From Paramacrobiotus metropolitanus (lineage: Eukaryota; Tardigrada; Eutardigrada; Parachela; Macrobiotidae), in assembly GCF_019649055.1 (NCBI RefSeq), contig NW_026570462.1:38849-102848 (forward strand): a stretch of DNA of 64,000 nt. Direction: 5' to 3'. Of this stretch, positions 1 to 8,450 are shown one piece after another. Position 1 is the stretch's first letter. Every line of letters starts with the position of its first letter. The translations under genes and the position numbers were made by a program. The notes beneath the pieces were generated by a model. The model made no database searches. It worked only from the letters and a program-made list of their open reading frames with translations, and was not told the origin of the DNA.

Positions 1-16
1 ATGCAACAGTATGTAT

Positions 17-358
17 CGGGAACACCGTAATAGTGGCAACAGATACGTGTTGTCAGTAGTCCGATCCTTCTAAAAATTCTTCTGAAAATTACTGCTATTA
101 ATAATCGAGAACAACTTAACAAAAGTTGTGAAGCTAGTGATTAGTGATAATGCGTTTTGTATTTGCGCCAACACTCATGACGTATGATACTACGTATATC
201 GCGGGGCTTATTCTTATTTTCCAATACAAACTAGCACAGTACTACATAATTCTTCTCGATAATTTGCACAGTAATTTTTAGAAGGATCTGACTTTGATCA
301 CACGTATTGGTCACAAACCTCTGACATTGTACGGTACACTATTTCGGTATTCCCAGTA
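17..358. repeat. Foldback (inverted-repeat) element
   Basis: Two arms of about 100 bp, roughly 17-116 and 252-358, are imperfect inverted copies. The left arm reads CGGGAACACCGTAATAGTG and later GATCCTTCTAAAAATT and AATAATCGAGAA. The reverse complement of the right arm gives GGGAATACCGAAATAGTG, GATCCTTCTAAAAATT and AATTATCGAGAA in the same order. The 135-bp spacer has no long ORF. I infer a decayed MITE or foldback transposon. I could not find a clean target-site duplication, and the left end may lie outside the window. Confidence 0.6.
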
Positions 359-531
359 AATAGTGCTGTATGTATTAATGCACTGGAATTAAATGTTGCC
401 ACGCCCACTTAACCGTCGCCGATGAAAATACCTTTTATGAGTATACCCAAAAATTATTCTGTCTTCCTGCAAAAAACGAAATTTTTCGGGGCCGGTGACC
501 GGGGCTTGGTAAGTCACGCTCCGGTCTGCCA

Positions 532-912
532 ATGCACGCTAACGTGCATTTTTCTAGTACACCACAAGTTTTAACGCAAATACGGCCACAGTTGCAAGTG
601 CAACCGCCCCCGGCGTTTTGGAAGGAGACTGGCTTAAAACCAGCTGTAATCAGATTCCCTACTCCGATGGGAGTGGTACAAGCACCGGTCGAACACCAGC
701 AAATAGCTGGAACTCTTAAACGGGGTCCGAACCCGGTACGAATTAAGGAAGAACTGAGTTACATTATCCCGAAATTAACGGGATCGCGAACGCCGTCGCC
801 AGCCGTTAGTGTTAGTGCAATATCCAGTAAGACGCGTCCTTATCGCGTGCAAAGCACGCCCTCGCCAGGGGAAGAGGAAAAGAAGCGTATAAGTGATCAA
901 ATTCACGACTGA
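532..912 (+). CDS. Element A ORF 1: proline-rich, function unknown
   Basis: A 126-codon ORF beginning ATG. The product is rich in Pro, Ser, Thr and Gln, with no recognised fold; it resembles the low-complexity stretch that precedes the winged-helix region in the giant element's 453-aa ORF (28874-30235). Its end overlaps the start of the next reading frame (open from about 897), which has no ATG of its own near its start. The two may therefore be one protein joined by a frameshift, an intron or a mutation. Several short hairpins lie within it: 6-bp arms ATCCCG at 766-771 and 779-784 around a 7-nt loop, and 8-bp arms AATGCACG at 531-550 that include the start codon. The sequence GCGTATAAGTGATCA near its end recurs at about 1003, inside the next ORF. 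Confidence 0.4.
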   Translation: MHANVHFSSTPQVLTQIRPQLQVQPPPAFWKETGLKPAVIRFPTPMGVVQAPVEHQQIAGTLKRGPNPVRIKEELSYIIPKLTGSRTPSPAVSVSAISSKTRPYRVQSTPSPGEEEKKRISDQIHD

Positions 913-914
913 TC

Positions 915-1421
915 GTGTTTGCCTTATTGGCACAGCCGTCACGTAATGAATTGGCAATCGCCATATACAAAATTGAACAGAGAGGGGAAAATCCCACAGC
1001 GCAGCGTATAAGTGATCATTTTGGCACTTATCAACCATACGCTGTGCAGTCTATGATTCGTACAATGTACGAGGATGCGCAAATAACCCGCCGTTATAAC
1101 GGCGAAACTTCGCCGTCTTATTATTTCGGCCGTAAGGGATTATCTTTTCTGCAAAGAGTGCAGTTCGATAAAGTTCCCCAGTGGGATGAAATCGTTGTAA
1201 AAACGATCGCAGAAATTGGTGATCCTTCGGGATCGTCACCTGACGAAATCATACAATATATTAGGACTGTATGTCCAGCAATAGCTGAACAAGTAGACGA
1301 TGCCGTAACTTTGGCGATAAGTCGCTTAATTACTGATCCGAGAATTATCGGATTAAACGATCCACACCGCGGGATGGTTTTATCCGTAGTGTTAGATCAC
1401 GTTAGCGAGGAAGATAATTAA
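915..1421 (+). CDS. Element A ORF 2: tandem winged-helix-like protein
   Basis: The frame is open from about 897 to the stop at 1421, about 168 residues, and has no early ATG, so the true start is unresolved. The first half (ELAIAIYKIEQRG... RISDHFGTYQPYAV... QITRRYNG...SYYFGRKGL) has the helix-helix-helix-wing pattern of a winged-helix domain. The second half (TIAEIGDPSGSSPDEIIQYI...) looks like another. The wing strand 'QITRRYNGETSPSYYF' resembles 'KIIRTYTSSKRMYYEF' in the giant element's 453-aa ORF, and both sit just upstream of a zinc-ribbon ORF. A DNA-binding role is inferred from the fold pattern only. Long perfect hairpins lie in the coding sequence: 7-bp arms ACGGCGA at 1099-1116 and 6-bp arms ATCCGA at 1336-1353. 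Confidence 0.5.
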   Translation: MFALLAQPSRNELAIAIYKIEQRGENPTAQRISDHFGTYQPYAVQSMIRTMYEDAQITRRYNGETSPSYYFGRKGLSFLQRVQFDKVPQWDEIVVKTIAEIGDPSGSSPDEIIQYIRTVCPAIAEQVDDAVTLAISRLITDPRIIGLNDPHRGMVLSVVLDHVSEEDN

Positions 1422-1519
1422 AAGCAGTATCTCCGAGGTGGTGAATGCATATAATATGCAATAAGATAAATGCCGTAGTTGCAGAATAATTTAATTAATT
1501 TAAATTATTTGCAGAAGGA

Positions 1520-4066
1520 ATGGAGGAATTACCGTACGCCTATGCGCCAATGCGCTCCTGCAGGCGATGCCAACATAACACTAATAATCGGAAATGTGTG
1601 GAATGCACACTGGGGCCGAATTTCCGATCGGAAAATCCGCAGGTTACCGTATCTCGTCTGTATGACGAAGTGCTGCTACGCAGCTTGGATGCCTACCGCA
1701 CTATCACATTGCCAGAATACTGGACAATAGTCTGCGCCACGCCGTATTATTATCGTGGCGTTTTTGACAGCGCGGTGCAGTTTATCGGCGAGGGCACCGA
1801 TGAGTGGTCCTATGCGATTCACCCGGAAAATTTCGGGCGATGCACAGTGGATTTGATGAAGCGCGTAACTGCGCCACCGAATCAGGTAAATTTACCGGTA
1901 ATCAGCGATTGTGGAAATTTTGAGATATTTCCCTTGAATCAAGATATTCAGTACTTGCCGGGCAGGGATAATTCCCATAATTTGCAGAATTATCCGACGA
2001 ATGTCGGCGGACAGCAAATGCCGTCCCAGCAACCAGCATATGGCCAACGGCAGCCGGCAGTTATGTTTTCACCGCAGCAGCCATACCAGCAGCAAAGTCT
2101 GCCATCAATGGGATATCAGCAGCAACAGCCAGTTCGGTATACGAATATGGCATTACAAATACCGCCGGGTGCTTTGCCACCGGAGCATATTGCTCATTTG
2201 CAGCAGAGTCTTCCCAGCGGAAGCTATCAATACGACCCGGAGACGAAAACGATAACTCCGTGTCCATGGCCGGCTGGAACAGCACCGAAAGAGCCACAAC
2301 AACGGCAAGCTAATCCGTTGTTAGCGAATCTTCCGCCACTGACCAGGAAACCGCCAGTGAATCAACAAACGCCTTTAGAGTTGCTGCGAGTGCAGCCTGC
2401 GTCTGTAAGTGAACCAGTTTTGGAATCTGAGCCGAACTCAGGCGCTAGTTATTCTAGCAACACTAGCAATGCTAGTGGTAAAACTCGACAGAAAATTACT
2501 TATAACTTACCGAATGTGGGGAAAACTCCAAATAATTCTTTTGTAGAAGGCGATATTATGCCCGGCAAGCTAAATTCAGCAGCTGTTAAATTTCAGAGAA
2601 AGAAAACGCCGAACTGGAATGTCCGCGCAACGCGCGGTGAGCCGGTTAAATACCAACCAGACGCATCTGTATTGTTGATGCCAGAACGACAGACGCATCC
2701 ACAGTACATCCGCCGTGATATCGACGTTATTCGTCGAGACCTAGATCAGTATATTGATCGCGTTGTGTCAGTAATTGGCACCGTTAATGCCGAACAGAGA
2801 ACCGAAATTGGCAAAGCCATAACAGATACTCTGGATCTGTTGCGTATTATTGGATACGATATTCGTATCAAGAACTCGATCAATATGTATAAAATTGATC
2901 TGTTCCGCCAGATGGAAATCAGGCGATATGAAACGCCGCGCCGTCATGGACTGCGTAGTGCGCTGGATATTTCCCAGCTAAAAGGAAAACTTATTGAAAT
3001 TACCGTTGTAGATTGGGAATTATTTTCCCAGTTTAAAATCCTATATACCGAACAACCGGAGGAATTCCTCTTACAGTTCATCTTACCGGACACGGATCCA
3101 GCAAAGTTCTGGTTCTTTTGCCGTGCCGCATGTGCGATGCAGCAAAAAATTGCTCCCATGAAAATTACATGGGATACAATCCCTATCGGATGGGGATTAA
3201 AGAAGTACATTCTGGTTATCCTCTCAGCATTAATGGGCAATTGCCACGCTCATCACTGGGCCCGGACATACCGACAAGAGGAACAGAATCGCCGATTAAA
3301 AAGCTACGTTAATCGCCTGGGTGAACCTCTAAATGAGGAACAACAAGCGAAAGTCTTAAATGACATTCTGAGTGTCATGCAAATCGATGCATTGAAGACC
3401 GAAGCTATCCATAATGGACATTATGATGGAATTTACGATCTCGTTAAACGATTTGCTGAACGTCAGGGCCAAGGAAAGCGCAAAGTCGCCCCAAATTCCC
3501 CTGACACTCCGTCGACTAGTAAGACGGTTCAACCCGAACCGAAGAAAACGGTAGTGTCAATGGACACTGAAGAAACTGCTGAAACGCCGGCGACAGCTAC
3601 TGCTGCACCAGTAGTCGCAGATAACACTGCAACCGTACCGCCGACTGTGAGTACCGAATCTGCAGTGATCACTGCGCCACCTAGCGAAATTCCGCGAACG
3701 GATGTCGTGGCGTCAGTGGAATCACTGACGATTTCAGGGAATGCGCAGAAACTGCTGGAAGAAGCAGTAATGGAGACGGACGAGAAGCCGTCCATAGAGA
3801 ATAATTTTCTCTATCCATCCAGACAAGCCCTGCGGGATAGACAATGCGAACTGGAAGCAATGGGCCAGGATTCGACTTTCACCGATGTGGACCATCTTAT
3901 TTTTGCGGTACCCATCCCGGATAACGATACCGACCCGTTGTACTATCCAGGAGGCAACGGAGGAGTGGATATGCTGGACGGTAGTGCCGACATCAAGACT
4001 ACGTCTGTCGTACTGAGCAACGCTCTTAACGTACTAAATGCCGAACCGCAGATGGAAATGCCGTAA
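1520..4066 (+). CDS. Element A ORF 3: zinc ribbon + helical domain (848 aa)
   Basis: An 848-residue ORF from an ATG just after a splice-acceptor-like TTATTTGCAG (1506-1514). Residues 14-29 hold a CX2CX8CX2C zinc ribbon (CRRCQHNTNNRKCVEC). Residues about 120-270 are Gln/Pro-rich and disordered. Residues about 390-660 are predominantly helical. Residues about 515-590 contain QFILPDTDPA, RAA and an 'LKKYI...CHAHHWAR' segment that align with the giant element's ORF at 30894-32624 (QFVITDAHPA, RAA, 'LRYV...CHYTLWGAR'). The C-terminal quarter is acidic, Ala/Thr/Glu-rich and ends at the TAA inside the loop of a hairpin (4057-4073). The fold and function are unrecognised. The DNA carries an unusual number of perfect short hairpins (see findings). 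This is probably a mobile-element or domesticated-element gene rather than a standard host gene. Confidence 0.6.
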   Translation: MEELPYAYAPMRSCRRCQHNTNNRKCVECTLGPNFRSENPQVTVSRLYDEVLLRSLDAYRTITLPEYWTIVCATPYYYRGVFDSAVQFIGEGTDEWSYAIHPENFGRCTVDLMKRVTAPPNQVNLPVISDCGNFEIFPLNQDIQYLPGRDNSHNLQNYPTNVGGQQMPSQQPAYGQRQPAVMFSPQQPYQQQSLPSMGYQQQQPVRYTNMALQIPPGALPPEHIAHLQQSLPSGSYQYDPETKTITPCPWPAGTAPKEPQQRQANPLLANLPPLTRKPPVNQQTPLELLRVQPASVSEPVLESEPNSGASYSSNTSNASGKTRQKITYNLPNVGKTPNNSFVEGDIMPGKLNSAAVKFQRKKTPNWNVRATRGEPVKYQPDASVLLMPERQTHPQYIRRDIDVIRRDLDQYIDRVVSVIGTVNAEQRTEIGKAITDTLDLLRIIGYDIRIKNSINMYKIDLFRQMEIRRYETPRRHGLRSALDISQLKGKLIEITVVDWELFSQFKILYTEQPEEFLLQFILPDTDPAKFWFFCRAACAMQQKIAPMKITWDTIPIGWGLKKYILVILSALMGNCHAHHWARTYRQEEQNRRLKSYVNRLGEPLNEEQQAKVLNDILSVMQIDALKTEAIHNGHYDGIYDLVKRFAERQGQGKRKVAPNSPDTPSTSKTVQPEPKKTVVSMDTEETAETPATATAAPVVADNTATVPPTVSTESAVITAPPSEIPRTDVVASVESLTISGNAQKLLEEAVMETDEKPSIENNFLYPSRQALRDRQCELEAMGQDSTFTDVDHLIFAVPIPDNDTDPLYYPGGNGGVDMLDGSADIKTTSVVLSNALNVLNAEPQMEMP

Positions 4067-4760
4067 AAGCATTAAATGCTAAAAAATTAAATCGCCGTAG
4101 TACACTGTGTGTATACCGGAATTTAATCGCCGTATAAGCCCAACGAGTGCATCAAAAATCGAATTTATTTCGATCAATTCTAAACAAAAAATTGAAAAGC
4201 CGTAGACGCACAAATCTGTCCACAATACTTGGTTAACGAATTGCCGTAGTGCATTAATTGCATAACAGATGAACAAAATTGCCGAAGATGCACAAAGCTG
4301 CATAAATGTCGTGGATCGACGCAACAATGCGTATGATTGGAGGAAAACTCCGGAATGGATTGGAAAACCTGCAACATAACAGGGATTAATGCAGGATTGG
4401 ATTTAACTGGAATGGGATTTTACCGGAATAATTACCGGATTTTTGTTACGAGTTTAGAACTCGTTTTGATTAATTTTACGCCGCATTTTGCAGCGTGTGT
4501 TCTCACTAACCTGTGATGGAATAATTGGCACAATTTTTTAATAAAACCTGCTCATTATGTTGCATTTAACATGCATTTCCTTGTTTTTCTCATTCCTGTT
4601 TTTGAGCCTCAAGGGGCCTCGGCATCCCGTCCCGTGGCATGTCAGAGTGTTGTGCGTATAGCACAGGGATATTGGCACGGACGCCTCACCATCATTGGCC
4701 CGGCTCACCATCTGCCAGCTTTCCAAACACGACTGATCGTGTTTGCCATTCGAGTGCCAG
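4067..4760. other. Element A 3' non-coding region with GCCGTA-type hairpins
   Basis: No credible ORF. The motif GCCGTA recurs about every 60-80 bp (near 4061, 4093, 4129, 4199, 4242; a variant GCCGAAGA near 4281), often with short complementary flanks, for example TGC before and GCA after a 7-nt loop. A 20-bp sequence containing CACGA-CTGA-TCGTG and TTTGCC occurs both here (about 4730-4749) and at 904-923. This layout, a hairpin-bearing 3' region after the last ORF, matches the giant LTR element further right. No LTR is visible at this end. Confidence 0.4.
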
Positions 4761-5641
4761 CATCGGAATCGACAACATCGATTCCTTCTTAGCCTTCTGA
4801 TTTCATGCCCTTTTCCCCATTAGATTTTGTTTTTGAGGATGTTTTAGCATTTATTTCTATGAAATAAAGCGATCATTTCGAGGAGATGTTGTTTCCGTTG
4901 TCGTTTCTCTGTACAGCGTAGACGCTTCTCCGAGACGAGTATAATTAATGTGGCAATCAAATTTTGTGGGGCGGTCGGACTCGGTAGTAGTGGAAGATGA
5001 CATGAACCAACTATTCGTAGCAAAACTGCCGCTCTTCGATAACTGAAATTCAAAATAAACAGATCGCATTTTCTGGCAGCATGGCAGTGCTGCAGCTGCT
5101 GATATACTCTGTGCTGAGCAACAGGAACATAATATCAAATAGGCAGAAGAACGATGAAATAATGATTAGAGCGTTATTAAACATAGGGGCGTCACCCGGG
5201 CGTGGCAATGAAGAGATGTGAATTTTGTATGCTGGCTGTAATCTACCGTTATCACTCGTATCTTTGACGGTTTGACCTTTTACCAATAACGTGCTACCGC
5301 TGTGAGGGGTTGAAGGGACTGGCGGACTGCACAACGGTCGGCTACATCAGCACTCTCGCATATTTGTACAGAAAGGACGGCAGCCGCCCTCTTGTGTATG
5401 CGAAAGTGATGACGTCAAGCAGTTGGTAGTCCCTTTCACACTACTTGTATCGTAAATAGTTGCTTTTACAAAGCGAGTTTGAATTTTAACTGCTTCGTTG
5501 TGCCTTTGACCACTGGTTTTCTTTCGTCTACGACAGAGCGGTCTGCTGACGGATTCGGAATTGTCCTGCTTGTTTGTGTACCAGAATGCCGCAGTTAAGC
5601 CTGATGTCCCGTTTCCCACACAGCGTCGAACGGGTCAAAGG
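4761..5641. other. Intergenic, nothing recognised
   Basis: I see no gene, RNA gene or clear repeat here. The reading frames present on both strands are short and lack domain-like content or supporting splice sites. Confidence 0.4.
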
Positions 5642-5983
5642 ATGTTGAGTACGGGAGATGAGGTGTTTGTGCACAGCCCTGGCACAAACTACTGGTCTGC
5701 AGCCAAGTTGACCGCGGTGCAGAAGGAGTTTGTCTTGTTCACCTGGTGCTCCAGCGGCAAGGAAGGCATTGAATGGGCAGACAAGGTGATTCGTGCTCTG
5801 GACATCGTCGTAAAAGATCAGCGAGTGTGTATCGACGCGTTTGGAACATATGGGAAATACGTCCGTCTCGAGAAGGATGGACGGCATCGGGTTGATTTGG
5901 GCGGAGGAGATCGGTTGGTTGCGTTTGCTGATCTGATGCTGGCTGATCGTCATGTAGCCGCATGGATTGCTGACCGTGAATAA
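5642..5983 (+). CDS. Small Tudor-like protein (113 aa)
   Basis: The ORF is open from 5561, but the ATG at 5642 gives the compact product beginning MLSTGDEVFV. Two consecutive beta-barrel-like segments are visible: 'GDEVFVHSPGTNYWSAAKLT...' and 'DQRVCIDAFGTYGKYVRL...HRVDLGGG'. The spacing of 'G-D-x-V-x-V ... W-x-A-x-L' is typical of Tudor, Agenet or chromo-barrel folds, and the two segments suggest a tandem pair. The same style of N-terminal module occurs in the larger genes at 8451, 38497, 42937 and, on the minus strand, 62310. It may be a solo member or a truncated copy of that family; no F-box exon is visible downstream. The domain call is from pattern only. Confidence 0.5.
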   Translation: MLSTGDEVFVHSPGTNYWSAAKLTAVQKEFVLFTWCSSGKEGIEWADKVIRALDIVVKDQRVCIDAFGTYGKYVRLEKDGRHRVDLGGGDRLVAFADLMLADRHVAAWIADRE

Positions 5984-6995
5984 TGAACCGGACAGCCCTG
6001 TTCTAATGAAACTACGACATATTACGCACTACACAGCACATCAAGAATGATTTGGCCAGCGCCTAATTGGTGTCGGCTTGCAGTTGCGACTTCATGTACA
6101 CGCCTGTGAAGAAATCTTTGATTTTTAACCTTCTGCATTTTTTCGGTCTCTGTCGGTTGGTGTTTTGTGGTCAAGCTGGCAGCATCCGTAGATTTCATAA
6201 ACTGTCGACCACTTGCATTTACTCCAGTTGAACTAAGAAAATGTGCGAATCGGTACGGAGGTTAAGGAATGCTGCTCGCGACAACACGAAGCTTGAGATG
6301 AAACTTACGCGACATTACTAGCACTGTATCACATGTACTTGTATTGTATGACTATAGAGCTGCTGTAATCGTCACATGTTGCAAAATTAATTGCTTGATG
6401 GGCAATGTTCTTCGTCAAGTTGGAATGTATGGTAATCAAACATGGCAAATCCTTTCTATAACGATAAAATTTATTGTTATGGTAAAGAACCTTTTCAATC
6501 GGTTTCAATTTGGCACCGAGATGTTTTTCGTAGCGCTGCAAGTAGCGAGCGAAACGCAGTGACTAGGTCCTCTAATTGTTCCGTAATTTTCCTGTCTACT
6601 ACGGAACACCGATGACCTTGTTAGTAACTTTCCCCTATCATGTCACCCTGTTTTCTAAGATAGTGATTGACCTTTATAAAGTAAAAGGTGTAATCACTTA
6701 CATATTCCAATCTATTTGGTCAAGTATGGATTCAGCCTTTTTCGTGCAAGCTGCATAATTAAATCCGTAGACTGTAAATTCATAAATTACTGATGTTCTT
6801 TTTACATGGATGCATAAAGTTCATTTGAATAAATGCATAAAATTTATTTTCCGTACATGTATAAGCTCGTGCATAAATCAGCAACACACTATTAGGTTTC
6901 TTTGTAATGTGTAAATGCGTGAGGAAATAAATGCACCAAAGCTAAAATAAGTGAACCCATTATCTGTAATCGTCTTACGCGCAAATGAAAATCCA
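5984..6995. other. Intergenic, nothing recognised
   Basis: AT-rich DNA with only short ORFs in several frames. I see no splice-supported exon, repeat array or RNA gene. Confidence 0.4.
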
Positions 6996-7202
6996 CTAAG
7001 AAAATGCACAGAAGTTTTCATTCACTTCATTTCTTACTGGCAGACGGATTTTTAAAAGCAGCCTCTGCAGTGTGTGATACAATAGGTATTCCCGTTTTAC
7101 CATGACGGACTTTTCGCTTTGTGTAGGTAATATGCGTTCATTAATAACGAACCCTTGCAGTTCAATTTTCACTGGTTCACTTATGTTGTACGTACAGTAC
7201 AT
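6996..7202 (-). CDS. Candidate exon of an unknown minus-strand gene
   Basis: A minus-strand frame of 68 residues with a natural-looking composition (SEPVKIELQGFVINERIL...). On the minus strand it follows an acceptor-like ACATAAG at about 7180 and contains a donor-like GTAAGA at about 7036, so the real exon may be about 7037-7180. No neighbouring exon was identified and the family is not recognised. Confidence 0.25.
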   Translation of the reverse strand: MYCTYNISEPVKIELQGFVINERILPTQSEKSVMVKREYLLYHTLQRLLLKIRLPVRNEVNENFCAFS

Positions 7203-8450
7203 GGCAGATGCGTTGTACCATGAGCAGAAATTTAAAAATGCGCCGATGAGTATGTCAGTATTAGATCAATAAAAAAAATCAATAAGACCTTCGGAGCCGG
7301 TTTGCCCCACTTTCGTGCAATACAACAAATACTACTCTCAGCGTACGCAGACCTGTTAGAAGCAATCCCGTTGGAAGTACAGGGGAGAGAGCGAAAAAGT
7401 ATTGATCGGGCTGTGAGTTAACATTACCAGACCGCAACTGCCGTGAGAGCCTGGTTACTCTGTTGAACACTATCCGGAAACAATTTCACAATATGTGCGA
7501 GTACGTAAGTATTGTATAATTACAACTGTCAAATTTACCACGTATTGGGATTCAGATGCGAATTGTATCTAGGTCAAAACGCTCGAATGCGCTCCAACTC
7601 ACGCACTGATTTGTGAGTCAGACAGATTCACTGATAATGCTGCGCGCATTGGTCAGATGGAGAATCAGTTGCTGAATTATAAAACCGAGCTGTTGAGCTC
7701 GGTTTTATAATTCGTGGCCACATTGGCACATTCACGACCGCACATCAACTCGTTAAAGTTATCCTGAGCTGCTTATAAATGTTCGTGATGATTCCGTGCT
7801 GCATTAAACTGTATGAAATTACGCTGTAGTCCGTAATTAATTGTTGAGAGAATATGGTTTAATTAACTTAATTATTAATTACTAATTAAGCAAAACTTTG
7901 ATGAACAGTTATAACTAGAATCATTTACGCCTTATTAGGGTATTTAGCACCTAATTAATTAGCAAATTTTGCACCTAATTAGTAATTTTGCACCTGAATT
8001 TTTAGCACCTGTTTAGCAAATTTTGCCCACATGAAGAAAAACTTAATTATTGCATGTCATTAAGCTTAAATTATTTTTCTCATTAAGTTTGCACTTGTGT
8101 TGCGTTGATCATGGCAGTAAACGGCAATGAAGGCTGATTTATTGCAGAATTCACGGTGCTCTCAGATATGCTATTTATTTCCACTCGTGTATCCGTTATC
8201 ACTGGTGGGAACATATTTCAATTTTTTTCTCTTAGTCATAGAAGAAAGATGAGTAACAGATACGTGCGCAGCAGTCGTGTCGCAGATACAAGCGGGCTGC
8301 TGATATTTGACAGTTGCTAGTGTGTATAGGCCGATACGCGCTGAGGTTGAATGAATATTAAGGTATTAAGAATGATTCTTTGGAGTCTGCGTTTTTCTGT
8401 TTTCAACACTTACCGAATGATTAGGACTGCAAATTATCTCAGCATCCGCC
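7203..8450. other. AT-rich intergenic DNA with short repeats
   Basis: Contains the hairpin at 7674-7713 and a cluster at about 7925-8035 in which TTTTGCACCTAATTAG and TTAGCACCT variants repeat five to six times with irregular spacing. No gene is supported. The stretch just before 8451 is the likely promoter of the next gene, but no TATA box stands out. Confidence 0.45.
7674..7713. repeat. Perfect hairpin, 18-bp arms, 4-nt loop
   Basis: The left arm GAATTATAAAACCGAGCT (7674-7691) is followed by GTTG and its exact complement. It has no T-tract or neighbouring gene end that would make it a terminator. It resembles the other isolated near-perfect palindromes at 57460, 61359 and 61686. Confidence 0.85.

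Noticed and set aside
7674-7713. Rho-independent terminator
   Set aside because: The hairpin lacks a T-tract and a gene end, and the genome is eukaryotic.
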